From assembly GCA_964017195.1 (NCBI GenBank), contig OZ024895.1, positions 33,719,834-33,783,833 on the forward strand: 64,000 nt of DNA. The letters are read 5' to 3'. A program made the translations under genes and the position numbers. The notes beneath the pieces are model-generated. The model saw only the letters and a list, made by a program, of their open reading frames with translations. It was not told where the DNA came from and did not search any database. The DNA is from Siderastrea radians. Lineage: Eukaryota > Cnidaria > Anthozoa > Scleractinia > Rhizangiidae. Position 1 is the first letter of the stretch; every line of letters starts with the position of its first letter. Of the stretch, positions 10,205 to 22,330 are shown in pieces.

Positions 10205-13200
10205 ATGAGCAAGCCGTGCTCCCAGCTTAATAGTAAGCTTATTCGTGATAAAGCGGAATGTAGTATCATCGCAAAAGTTGAGAAACAGTGTTCTGTCGTC
10301 GGATTTAAGTGTGTATGGCGTGTAAAAGACCAGGAAATAGAGAATGCATGGAACTGGATCTGCGAAAAACGAGACGAGTGCGATCTGAAGTTATCAAAAG
10401 TCAACGGAGTCTGTTTCTTCTTTTCCTCGATAAGTACGTCAAAATTAGACACCAAAAAACGAAAAACGCCACAGAGATCACAAGCACTAAGAGAATGCGA
10501 CGATTCAGGTGACGAGTCTGCAATTAGTGCTTCGCAACTGTCATCGCCTGGCAAGAAAGTATTTCCAGCCATTTCGTATTGGGTGGCATGCCAAACGCCA
10601 AACGGATCAGCAATGAACCCGCTAAAACTACAAAGCGCGCTTGGAAGCTGTGGTCTAGAATTTTATGTTTCAAGAGCGACAAGAAAGAAGGGAAGCCACG
10701 ACCTAAATAAACTTTGTCAAGTACTCAAGGACCACAAAAACCCATGTTTAATGGAACTCGTTCAAACGTCCTATTGGCATTGTTTTCGGTGAGTAAGTCA
10801 TTTCTAATCTTTTAGTCAAATCCAATTTTCAACAAACCAAAACTCGCATTCATACTATTTTCACGCTCAAATTCACAACAAAATGAATATCGTACTAGCC
10901 CGTTTAGAGCCAGTTGTAGTCATTGATATATTTTGAAGCGCTAATTTGTAGCAAACTATAGGTTTCCATCGTTTGGTGTAATAATATTTTCTTTGGGGAA
11001 TAAAGCAAAAAATGACACTTCTGACGTTTTATTTTCGCATTTTTAGTATGTTCATTAGTATCTGTAGTCCATTTTGTTGTCATCCTTTTGTTCAGTTCTG
11101 TAACTACATTTAATTATCTATACGTCCTTTGATTATTTTAGTGTAGTTCGTTAGTGCCTTTGATGTATCTATTGTTTGTCATTGGTCTGTTATGTAATCG
11201 CCTTTATTGCTGTATTGTTACTTCAGGTTTCGCAGCTTTTGGTTACCTATTTGTTTTGAATTTTTTCTTCCTTTTTTGTTGTATTGCAGAGCTTTGCAAC
11301 AGGAACGTGCAGTAAGCGATGACGAGGGCTCCCAATTTTCTTCCCTGACCGAAAATGTTGTTCGTCTTCGTGTGGTTAACAAAGATTTCAAGGCAATGAT
11401 GGTAAACTCTGTTTCCGAGCTACGCCGAGCTGGCCTCATGATTGACACCTTCGGCCTGGATGACATCGTGCCCAGTACAACGCAGACATCAGTCTCCCCT
11501 TCTTTGCACAAGCCACTTTCCAACCCGGTGACGGTTCTGTGCAACGACATACAGCTGGCAATGAGAAAATTGCACTACACCATCTATCGCGGAGACATTT
11601 ACAAGCAAGTGGCCAAGGCACACTTCACGTTTCAATACCTATGTTCGATGAAGACGTTTCTGCATAGTTTGATGGGCAACCAAGCGTTTAAAGATCGCCT
11701 CATTCAACACATACAACGTGTATTACCAATAATGAGTGAACCAGACAGCTCCCTGATGCCCCAACTCAAAATAGAGAGAGATCTCAAAGAAGTCAACGAC
11801 GGTTGGTTGTGGAGCTTTTCTTCTGGATCTTTCGTTCAAGGAATTATACCAGAATCACAGGTGCGAATCAATAATTTTCAAGAAATTGTTTATTATTCTT
11901 TTCTAAAACGTGAAGTTTGGAGCTCGTAATTTACCTATTATTGACACCCAAAGTCACAGCTTCCGTTTGATTCGATCGCAAAGGAACTAACTTAATAAAT
12001 GGTAAAAATTTCTTTTCAGATCTCCTGCTCATGGAAATAATACTTACTCAGAGTCAAGTGTTTTTCTGTATTTTTTTGGATAATGAAACATTGGAGAGTA
12101 GACAGGCAAAGTATTAATGTAGTATGTCACAGATAAAAGAATATATATTCATGTCATATTTTCTCTCTTACCTTGCAGAAAGGAATAACCTCCCCGAGAG
12201 CATTCGTGGACTACGATCACAACAAAGATCCCGAACCCAAATACTTCGAAGAGATCCTACGAAACAGCCTCTCCGAAGATGACATCAAGAGGCTCTGCAC
12301 AGATTTCCTGGCTTTGTTCCGACCCAAACCGCACAAGCAACCAGTGGCATGCGCAATTGGTCCCGCCGACAGTGGCAAGACAAGTCTGTTCTCACCCGTT
12401 TTCCAAATAGTGCCGTTAAATCGAATTGCTCGAGTAACAAAACAGAAAAACTTTAACAAAGCCATGATCGACAGATACACCGAAGTGATCTTCCTTGACG
12501 AAGCCTTTGCGGGATTACTTGACGTGGATGATTGGAAAATCATCTGTCAGGGAGGTTTTACATCCCACGATGCGAAATGGAAAAACGCAGAGGGATTTCT
12601 CTGCACAGCGACGATGTTCGTTACATGCCAGACCGATATGGACTTTGGCGCCGACCACAACGAAGCGATGGACAGACGCTTGAGCAGATATTTCTTTAAA
12701 ATTCTTCCGAGTGTCGTACCTGAGGCAAACAACTGGTTACGAGAACACGCCATGGACTGCATTGCATGGGCCCAGAAGATAGCAGGGAACAGCCAACAAA
12801 ATGCAGTCACGACGCCATCTGCGCAGGAAGGCGGCTTGCCCCAAGAGGAATTGGAGAACATCCTTGGTGTATCCCTAGATGAAGAAGACGTGGAAGGATC
12901 TACTCAGCCCGGGTGCAGCAGAGAAAACGAGTTCCAGTCAGGGGAGTCTTCCCATGAATCCGACACTAGCGAAACTAGCGGATTAGAAACACTTCGTCGG
13001 GAAGAGGAAACTACAGATAAAGAGGGTTTAAGAGGACGACAACTGGCTATTATGTTGCAAAGCAAAGAAAGAGTCAACCGAGTGAGAAAGCGCACATCAG
13101 AAATAATTCGCAACCGTCGTCTGGCTGAACGTCGCAGCTTTCTGGTGGAGTTGGGAGTGGTTGGTCCATTGGAGGCGAACGAACAGAGAGAAAGAAACAA

Positions 13201-13770
13201 CGCGAATTGCAAAAACGCCTTGACGAGCAAGAGAAGATTAAACGAGCCTATGAAAATCCCTGGCTTGTAAACTTAGAAAAAGAGATGGCCGACCACAGTA
13301 AACGGATGGAAGAAACGGAGAACGACGAAGAACGGGCGGTGATGAAAAGTCTGCTAGAAGTCAACAGTGATAAACTGCGTTTGTACCACGAACGCAAAAG
13401 GACACTGCGTTTGCCGAGTGCAGTCGAAAAGAGGAAGAGCTTCTGTTTAGAAAACGAATTGGTGGAAAAGTCCTGCGTGAACTTGATCCGTGACGTGTTT
13501 TCGCCGCTTCCAGTGATACTCGGCCCAGTCAGTCAGTCTTGCGGTACCCCATTGAGAACAGGCCAGGAGTCATCAGACGACCAAGATGACGACGACTCGT
13601 TGTTTATTACTCCGAAGACGCCCTCGTACGTTCCGCAGTACAACGTGGAATTTCTCTGCCCACCATCACCGCTAATGGTGCACAGTCCAAGAAAACGGCC
13701 CCGCGTTCAGAGCCACGCACTGCCCAAAAAGCAACAATTATTGACACGTTCTTTTCAATCACAGCAATAA
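10205..13770 (+). CDS. SF3 helicase gene of the TR element (3 exons, frame break in last)
   Basis: Predicted replication helicase. Exons are 10205-10788, 11290-11860 and 12179 onward. The donors (CG|GTGAGT, CAG|GTGCGA) and acceptors (TTGCAG) match in phase (2, then 0). Exon 1 encodes the conserved domain shared with copy A. Exon 2 is helical and unrecognised. Exon 3 carries the SF3 ATPase: Walker A GPADSGKT (residues 446-453), Walker B EVIFLDEAF (487-495), motif C MFVTCQTD (from 531) and a DRRLSRYFF arginine region (from 549). The order and spacing resemble parvovirus NS1-type SF3 helicases, but no HUH nickase motif is seen. After an acidic Ser-rich linker the frame ends at 13270. A -1 frame open from 13129 continues with a charged coiled-coil-like tail and a basic patch (KRPRV) to 13770, so a frameshift near 13175-13210 is implied. 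An AATAAA follows at 13908. The gene converges with the TR gene. Alternative: a relic of an endogenous virus-like element. Confidence 0.75.
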
Positions 13771-13907
13771 TAATTTTGTTATAAAATGTCTAAAATGTAC
13801 CTGATGTCAATTTAAACGAGAGATTGAGTTTTGCAAGTACTGTGAACTTGACAACAGCGTTCAGAGTGATATTGAAAGAGTGTACTAAATAACTACATAA
13901 GTCCATA

Positions 13908-13913
13908 ATAAAG
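13908..13913 (+). promoter_or_regulatory. Poly(A) signal of the helicase gene
   Basis: AATAAA, 138 bp after the stop codon at 13770 and before the convergent TR stop at 13998. Confidence 0.5.
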
Positions 13914-13997
13914 TTTTCCTGTTGAGTTATGTTGTCCGTGATTGAACTCACAATCTCGAGATTCCAACAAACAGCGTGTCTAATAAGGCAATTCTTT

Positions 13998-15717
13998 TTA
14001 CATGAACTTGAGCTCTGCCCTTTTCTTTAGAGAGTCTGCCATTCTTCCCTCTTGAGATTTGAATTCGGGATCTCTCAAGATGGCAGTCCACTGTCCAAAT
14101 CCGTGTTTATCTATCCCTTCTTGTAGAAATTTGTCCTCGTCGGCCGTAAATTTTAAGATCCGACGATGACTCCGTTGAATGCGCAAGGGCGTAGTTGAGG
14201 AGACAACCTTTTTGGGAGGCATGATTGTTCTTTCTGCAGTTTCAACTGATGGCGACGAGCTTAACGTTGAACAGCCAAACCTCGTGTGGACTTCCTTGTC
14301 CACTTCCGATCCCTTGGTACCTTGTAGCTTTTGTAGACACTCGTGAGCTTTGACAGCAACTTCGCGCGATCTTTGCTTTTGATAGTGAACTTTTGCAACG
14401 GCAGAACTGTGTTTTTGGTCTTCTGACAAAATTTGTTGCTCCTTGCTTGTGAGCAGATTGAGGCTTTGCGTCTCGACAATTTGACGATAGCGCGTCGGGT
14501 GAATGAACTTTCCGATTGCATCAAACACTAGTTTACTCATGACGTCGCCCAATTTGCTGTGCTGGCCTCCATTTCTCGTGACCAGAACGAACTCGCACTG
14601 GGGTTTTAGCCTTGGCCTTACGAAATTTACGTAGCTATCGAGCACCAAATCCATATTTCCTAGCAGTCTTGAACTTTTTCTGGTCGATGAATCCCCCGTT
14701 CTCCTTAGCTGCTCTGACCATGTCCACTGTCAAATACTGATAAGTCATAGGGCGAGACCCCTTCACCTTGATGAACAAATACACTGCGACAAATTTCGAG
14801 GCAAATGTTAAGTCCGAAGGATTAACTTGACGTGGAATAGTTTTGCACGTCTTCACAGTGTTCTCGTAACGAGGCAAATGAAATGTCACCACTTCTAACA
14901 GTTCTTCCATGGTTGCCCAGTGCCCCCTAGCATCCAAAGTTTCAATGTCTAGATCTTGTGTCCACTGCAGTTTCATCATCTTTGCCACCGTCTTGCGCGC
15001 TCGTTTAAGGTACAACTCCGTTGAGGACAAATTTCGAAGAACTGTGTCTGATGCGCCGTTTATTTTTCTGAAGTCGATTAATTCGGAGATCGCATCAATG
15101 TAGCCCAATCGGCCACCGTGTCCGAGTTTGCATGCATCTTGCAAGTGGTCGATAAACTTGAACAACAGACTATGAGAACACAGGCTAAAGTCCAGCACTT
15201 CAAAACTCAATTCATCTTCATCTTCGCAGCAAAATTTGAGAAATTTAAAGCATCTCTTGGCTATCTGCTGAGCTGCACGATCTTTCTTGCAACCCCCACC
15301 ACTTCCAGTCAACCATTTCGTGAATAACTCGCCAATTTGGCTGGAAACTGAAAACGAAGGCATTACCCTGGCAGTTTGTTTTGTGATTTCACCCGATGTA
15401 TCATCATCGGCAAGTTCTTTGGCACTTGAAACGTCGGGTTTTTCGTCAAAGAAAAAGAACCAACTGTGCTTGGTGTTCACATGTTTCCTGCAGCCACGTT
15501 GACTTTTAAATCCATCGTGATCACACGTTTGTATTGGACAGTGATACAAGCTATCTGTTTCTTCTTTTTCCAAGTGAAGCCGTTTTGGTTTTGGTGATGA
15601 GCCATCGATTTTCGACCAGTCAACCTTACCCTTTTTAACCGACGAAGTCGAGTTAGAGCAGTCGTGACAAGAGGGTCGACTGGTTTGGTCGGTCAAAATA
15701 CGTCGTGTAAGGCTCAC
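13998..15717 (-). pseudogene. C2H2-tyrosine recombinase-Myb gene, copy B (32 bp deletion)
   Basis: Same family as copy A. The N-terminus is complete enough to show a C2H2 zinc finger (YHCPIQTC ... KHVNTKH, C-x4-C-x13-H-x4-H) before the core-binding region. The catalytic motifs (RPMTY, HPTRYR, KVHY) are present but split between two frames. Relative to copy A, 32 bp are missing at about 14646/14647, which removes a DSLILTDASMQ segment and shifts the frame. A telobox-like Myb domain lies at the end (GRMADSLKKR). No ATG is found in frame upstream of 15717 before a stop; a possible acceptor (CCATAG) suggests an upstream exon. The recombinase core is nearly identical to copy A, but the last 110 residues or so differ at many positions. 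Stop codons of this gene and the helicase gene are 227 bp apart, tail to tail. Confidence 0.85.
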
Positions 15718-17522
15718 AAGGTGTGTATTTCGCTATGGCCCACGGGATGGGATGACGTATTCTGCAGTTAAGCCCATCGATTAGTACACACACGCACGCA
15801 CGATAGGACAAGGGTCCACATAAAAGGTATCGTTGGTATAGAAGGACACTTCCGCCGAGCAGTGTTGGTTTTGACCGGACTGAAATATCTGTGCAATACT
15901 AGTGAAAGAAAGCAAGGAGGACTGATAATAACAGGAGGTGAAGTCCAGTGGCACTGTTGATGCTGGTGGGACCAAAGTGTTGCTGAGACATCGTAAGGAT
16001 AGAATCGTTCTCAGTAAAGGTTATGAAAGGAAAATTCTGATGTATGTTGTTGTGGTTATGTTTCTTACTTGAAAATGTCTAGCTGCCAACGTTAAGAAAG
16101 GTTATTGGCAGGTGGGAAATGAATTACGACACGAGGCTGGATCTTCTTGGATAGTATACTATAAGCGGCACAGAAGCATATACCAGTTAGTCTTTTTAAT
16201 TTTTCTGCTTTACTTTTGATTTTGAACCGATTTGTTCGATTTTAGAGTACGAGACACTGACTTGCTGACTGCGGAAGAGGAAACCAGATTTAACTATTAC
16301 GTCATAAGACATGCTTTAACGTGTTTGAGATAAAGCGACGACTTGGCTTTTTACTAATTTCTCCAGATCGATAATCATGTTTGTATAGTGCCATATTCAC
16401 AGCAGTATATAAATGCTTCGCTTACAACTCTTGATAACGGCATGTTCAGTTGTGGACAAAATTTATCTTTAAATTTTAATTTTAATCCAACAAAATATTC
16501 AAAGTGATAAGACAGATGAGCTGAGTCATCCGATTTTAAACATTACGTCATTTGGTAACGCAAAAAAACAAAATACTGTCACAATTTTCGTCACGCTGGT
16601 TAGCACGTTGAGATTCTGACGATGTGTTTGTCTTTATCGATAATCATGTTTTTATAGTGCCCTATTCACAACAGTACATAAATACCTTGCTCACAACTCT
16701 TGGTAAAAGCATGTTCAGTTGTGGACAAATGTATATCAACATTTAATTTTTTAGTTTAATTCAACAAAATTAAATATTCTCAGCGATAAGACAGATGAGC
16801 TGAGTCATCAGATTTTAAACATAACGTCATTTGGTAACGCAAAGGGCAAAATACTGTCACAATTTTCGGTACGCCAGTTAGCACGCTGAACCAAGTAAAA
16901 GCATTTGTCGAGGGTGGAGTGGGTCGAAACGAGTGGTAAATGCATATAATGCGCTTTCTTGTAACCTGTACGATAGAGCATAGCAATGATTTATTTCGTA
17001 TTTGCATTCACAATTTGGCTTAAGGAGCCCTTGACATGATTAAAGGAAACTGTGCACAAAGCGTGGTTCCCAGGTATGGGGAAAAGTTCAATTGTTTTGG
17101 GCTGTTACGGTGCCCATACTGATCAATCGTGAAGATGTGGTTACTTTTATATTGGGAAATTTGTCGCCCATTTTTTGAAATGCGTCTGTTTTGAGAATTT
17201 TTGTTCCGGGTTTTGAGGAAGACCGACCAAAAGACAGCGAAAAATGATCTTGAGTGAAGAATGCATGAGGTCATGGGCGTAGTCTGTGGGGCTATGTTTG
17301 GTGAGGAGAGGGTGAATAATTCAGTTGAACTCCTTTCCAGGGTATTGGTCGCCTTTTCAGTTGGTCAAATTTAAGCGTTAGTTACAGTTACACACTTTTA
17401 CTGCAACTTGCTGTTACAGATGCTTGAATGTTATTGAAGCTGCAGTCACGCACGCCTCGCTTGCTTTCTTTTCGAGATGAACCAACACTTCGTCGGTTCT
17501 GCACGCATTGCGGGCCTATGTT
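15718..17522. other. Upstream region of TR copy B; no protein gene recognised
   Basis: About 1.8 kb between the TR 5' end and repeat R. In copies A and C this segment is absent and R abuts the TR gene directly. Apart from a 268 bp tandem duplication and CA/CG-rich runs near 15783-15802 I see nothing identifiable. Confidence 0.5.
16367..16890. repeat. Tandem duplication, two 268 bp units
   Basis: Unit 1 starts at ATCGATAATCATG (16367) and unit 2 at the same motif (16635). They share long blocks, including GCATGTTCAGTTGTGGACAA, GATAAGACAGATGAGCTGAG and ACGTCATTTGGTAACGCAAA. Units differ by point changes and small indels. ACGTCA motifs and TATAAA-like stretches occur in each unit, so a promoter role for the TR gene is possible but unproven. 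Confidence 0.85.
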
Positions 17523-18681
17523 TGTTCATGTCGGACATCTGAGTGATCCACACAATTTGTTCCACTTACATAAATAGTGAACAAAACACAAAGGCGACAA
17601 AAAACAATGGCTGTATTGTGCAAGTTTAAACTTGCCCCAACCTGCCCCAACTTGCCCCTGCTTGCTCAGGCATGTGTCTGCTTGCCACTGTTCATTATTC
17701 TTAAGTAAGCTTACAAATTCGAGGTGATATATGGCGTTGGTGCGATTATATTCAACCTTGCCCGGGCAAGTCTATAAGGGCCTCGAAAAGTCTTTAAAAA
17801 TCTGCTATTGACACTGCTTCGTGTTGTTTGAAACTTAAAACACTACACCAAATGTTTTTGTCAATTAAAAAGCGATAAAATCATAGATGGCAAGAAAAGA
17901 AGAATGTTTCCGTTGAACAAGATGTACAAAGGAACTGTCATTTCTAAATAGGAACCATTTTACATAAATAGGAACTAATGGTTAGGAACAAACTGTTCCA
18001 CGTGCCAATAAAAAGGAACAGTTCGTTCAAAACGGAACCTGTTAATGGGAACAATTGTTCCTCAAGTGTATGAAAAGGAACCAATTTTTCAAAGCAGGAA
18101 CAATGTTAGAAAGGAACAAACGTTCCTTTACAAAAAAAGGAACGTAATTAATTGGGAACCAAAGTTCCTCGTGTCAGCATAAAGGAACAGCCACTCTAAA
18201 ACGGAACGCATTAATGGGAACAATTGTTCCTTAAGCGATTAAAAAGGACCAAAATGATAAAAGAGGAACAATACCATTGGGAACACCTGTTCCTAGGCCA
18301 CTCATTTAGGAACAAAAAGTTCCTTTCAATGTTAAAAATTCGGAACAAAAGGTTCTTTTTAGCTCTAAATGAACACTTTGTTCCTATTTTTAACAGCAAT
18401 TTGTTCCTTTTGATGCTAAAAGGACCACTCCAAAGAGGAACAATCATCTCTTAATCGGAACGTTCCCAAAGCAAAAATGGGAACAGTGCTAAAAAATAAG
18501 TAAGTTAAAAAGCCACGTAAAGGATGCATAAAATATGCCAAAGCATCTTATGACTCTCTATAGTGAACAGATACAACAGCCAAAATTTGATTGATAAAAT
18601 CATGCTAGAACATGTTCAAATTTGAAAGTAAAAATTTTGGGAAACGTATAAGATCGTTTCCCAAAATTTCTGTTCCCTTTG
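17523..18681. repeat. Repeat R, copy B
   Basis: Same start (TTCATGTCGGACATCTGAG) and same GGAAC/GTTCC lattice as at 7911, with one extra segment near 18105-18140 that copy A lacks. It ends in a clear hairpin, ATTTTGGGAAAC and GTTTCCCAAAAT around a 10-base loop, at about 18635-18668. Confidence 0.88.
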
Positions 18682-19194
18682 AAATACTTTTACTTCATCT
18701 CCTGCATAAGATAGTTATTTTGGTTTAAGCCGTTAAGTCTAAGCAGGTACATGGAAAATATTAAATACATCGACAGCATTTAACCTTGCTTAAATAAAAA
18801 GGACAAAGTTACTAGCATTAGATTGTCGAATCTCCTTAAGAGTTCAGATAAGCAAGATAGGCCCAAATCATTCGTCTCTTGTTTCAAATATCACATCATA
18901 AAACGGAACAAACAAATCCGAGAAATCCCGAAAATACGTTCATTCCGTATATTAAAATAAACTCTTGGTTCTACCCAGTATGAACAGAAAACCGACACTG
19001 CAATTTGTCATTTTACTAACTTTATTTTTATAAGGGCGGAAACAACGAATTATACGGATTTCATGGAATTGTGAGTTTTACATAAAAATGATATATTCCA
19101 TTCAGACATATCCGCAAGAACTGTAAGTTCTACTCTGCGCAAAGCTCTCTTTTAAGGGTGGATACAACGGATTTCACGGGGTTTACGGATTTAA

Positions 19195-19214
19195 AATAAT
19201 AATAATAATAATAA

Positions 19215-19279
<65 letters not shown>

Positions 19280-19285
19280 AATATA
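19195..19285. repeat. AAT, TC and TA microsatellite
   Basis: AAT run, then (TC)n, then (TA)n at the junction of the outer and inner parts of the palindrome arm. The mirrored TA/GA/TTA runs are at 22022-22090. Confidence 0.95.
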
Positions 19286-19290
19286 TATAT

Positions 19291-22021
19291 ATTTAACAAT
19301 TATTCTACGAGGGCGCGCTGGATATCGAATGATAGATAACCAACGAGGCGCGTAGCGCCGAGTTGGTTATAATCATTTGATATCCAGCAAGCCCGAGTAG
19401 AATAATTGTTTCATTAAAAACTTAACCACTATTAAAAAAAAATCAAGAAAGAACGGGAAAAATGAGAAAAGAAATTTAAACGGAACAAGAATCGCTCACA
19501 TGACTGAACGAAAAAGGCGCCAAAATCTTGCGAAGTGTTGCAGCGTTTCATTGCAAAGCTGAATGAATCAATGAAAACTGCTCGAAAGTGAACAAAGTAG
19601 CACAAGTTTTGGAAAGAAATCTTCTAATTATTGGCTCTGAAATATGGTACATGTTTGATTTTTCCTGAAACGTTGTTATCATCGTTCAAAGCGGTTGAAG
19701 CTGTACAATTTCACCATATTAGCTGCTGGAGTTGAAACTGAACAAGTTTGTAATCTGTTCGCACAACGGAGCCATCATGTGCGTGTTTCATCGAACTGAA
19801 GACAGAACAAATTTGAACTTGAAGAGGTAATTTCCATGCAGCTCAGAAGCAAGATTACTGTAGTGAGGAACATTAGAAGTCACCACCATAGTTTGTTAAA
19901 TGCAAAGTGCAAAATGCAGTTGTTCTCGGTTTAGAGGTTGCGGACGGAATGGTAAGCTTAAAAACAACATTCAAACAACTGGAAAAGCGATTCAACTCCG
20001 TTTACATGGCATCCGATTTCTATCTGAGCATTTGGACCTGTTGGAACACAGAGCTACAACGAGTGCAGGTAAACCAGTGTCAATTTTGCGTGTTTAAGGC
20101 GAAAAAATCTCGCCCTTCCTTCCTTCTTGGTAGTTTGCCGCTGTATTTTTTTAGTACTTGTTTAGACTGCTTCATGATTTTCGCACCGACTCGCCATGAA
20201 TGTGTGATAGTTTTTATTAAATGCTCCTGCCCCATTTCACTGTATTTTATTTTATGTCTTGTCTTGATATTTTGAAGTGGAAAGCTTTCCTGATAGAACC
20301 TACCGTGTTCAATTTCAATGATCGACGTGACGATCAATGAAAGAAATTAATTGTAAACACGACGCTTAATGCTTAAATTTCTATTTCTGTACAGTTTCTT
20401 GAAACAATTTTGACTTGTGTTAGACGACGCTATTGGTGATGCTTGTTGGTGACGATGTTGGAATTTCTGCTTAATTTAAATTCGCTGCCAAGTGATTTTT
20501 CTCGTCCATTTTTCTCGTCGGGTTGCTCGCGAGAAAAAAACTTTCAGCTCACTTTGTTGTTGAGTGTTCATTGACCATATTTGTCGCAGCAGGTATATGA
20601 GCTGATAGCCTAGCTCCGTTCAGCCAATCAAAATGCTAGAAATCCATTTTTAGGTATATTGGATTTCTAGCATTTTGATTGGCTGAACGGAGCTAGGCTA
20701 TCAGCTCATATACCTGCTGCGACCAAATATGGTCAATGAACACTCAACAACAAAGTGAGCTGAAAGATTTTTCCTCGCGAGCAACCCGGCGAGAAAAATG
20801 TACGAGAAAAATCACTTGGCAGCGAATTTAAATTAAGCAGAAATTCCAACAGCGTCACCAGCAATTAAAAAGCATCACCAACAGCGTCGTCTAACACAAG
20901 TCAAAATTGTTTGAAGAAACTGTGCAGAAATGGAAATTTAAGCATAAAGCAATGTGTTTACAATTAATTTCTTTCATCGATCGTCACGTCGATCATTGAA
21001 ATTGAACAAACGGTAGGTTTTATCAGGAGGGCTTTCCACTTCAAAATATCAAGACAAGACATAAAATAAAACACAATGAAATGGGGCAGGAGCATTTTAA
21101 TAAAACTATCACACATTCATGGCAAGTCGGTGCGAAAATCATGAATCAGTCTAAACAAGTACTAAAAAAAATACAGCTGCAAACTACTAAGAAGGAAGGA
21201 AGGGCGAGATTTTTTTGGGCTTTACACACGCAAAATTGACACTGGTTTACCTGCACTCGTTGTAGCTCTGTGTTCCAACAGGTCCAAATGCTCAGATAGA
21301 AATCGGATGCCATGTAAACGGAGTTGAATCGCTTTTCCAGTTGTTTGAATGTTGTTTTTACCATTCCGTCCGCAACCTCTAAACCGAGAACAACTGCATT
21401 TTGCGCTTTGCGTTTAACAAACTATGATGGTGAATTCTAATGTTCCTCGCTACAGTAATCTCGCTTCTGAGCTGCATAGAAATTACCTCTTCAAGTTCAA
21501 ATTTGTTCTGTCTTCAGTTCGATCAAACACGCACATGATAGCTCCGTAGTGCGAACAGATTACAAACTTGTTCAGTTTCAACTCCAGCAGTTAATGTGGT
21601 GAAATTGTACAGCTTAATCCGCTTTGAACGAGATTACAACAATGTCTCAGGAAAAATCAAACATGTACCATATTTCAGAGCCAATAATTAGAAGATTTTC
21701 TCTAAAACTTGTGCTACTTTGTTCACTTTCGAGCACTTTTCATTGATTCATTCAGCTTTGCAATGAAACGCTGCAACACTTCGCAAGGTTTTGGCGCTTT
21801 TTTCGTTCAGTCATGTGATCGATTCTTGTTCCGTTTAAATTTCTTTTCTCATTTTTCCCGTTCTTTCTTGATTTTTTTTTAAAAAGTGGTCAAGTTTTTA
21901 ATAAAACAATTATTCTACTCGGGCTTGCTGGATATCAAATGATTATAACCAACTCGGCGCTACGCGCCTCGTTGGTTATCTATCATTCGATATCCAGCGC
22001 GCCCTCGTAGAATAATTGTTA

Positions 22022-22022
<1 letters not shown>
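19291..22022. mobile_element. Inner foldback element with hairpin ends (inverted dimer)
   Basis: Each end is a hairpin of about 120 bp beginning AACAATTATTCTAC, with CTGGATATC blocks and a GAGGCGCGTAGCGCCGAG-type turn. The two halves are inverted copies meeting at 20645. A stretch near 19950-20065 translates as FKQLEKRFNSVYMASDFYLS up to a GTAAAC donor-like site. It is conserved between copies but too short to call a gene. Single-arm or diverged copies lie at 38782, 53933 and 61205. Confidence 0.75.
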
Positions 22023-22088
<66 letters not shown>

Positions 22089-22330
22089 TTAAATCCGTAA
22101 ATTCCGTGAAATCTGTTGTATCCACCCTTAAAAGAGAGCTTTGCACAGAGTAGAACTTACAGTTCTTGCGGATATGTCTGCCTGGAATATATTATTCTCA
22201 TTTTATATTCATATTTCCATGAAATCCGTAAAATCTGTTGTTTCCGCCCTATAAAAACAAAGTTAGTAAAATGACAACTTGCAGCGTCGGTTTTCTGTTC
22301 ATACTGGGTGGAACCAAGAGTTTATTTTAA

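Noticed and set aside
10205..13770. Endogenous parvovirus or papillomavirus insertion
   Set aside because: The ATPase motifs resemble NS1, but I see no HUH nickase or capsid gene, and the gene is split by introns and paired with a recombinase. Not excluded as the distant origin of the helicase.
16980..17274. Short minus-strand ORFs upstream of repeat R copy B
   Set aside because: No conserved motif, and not preserved in the other copies.
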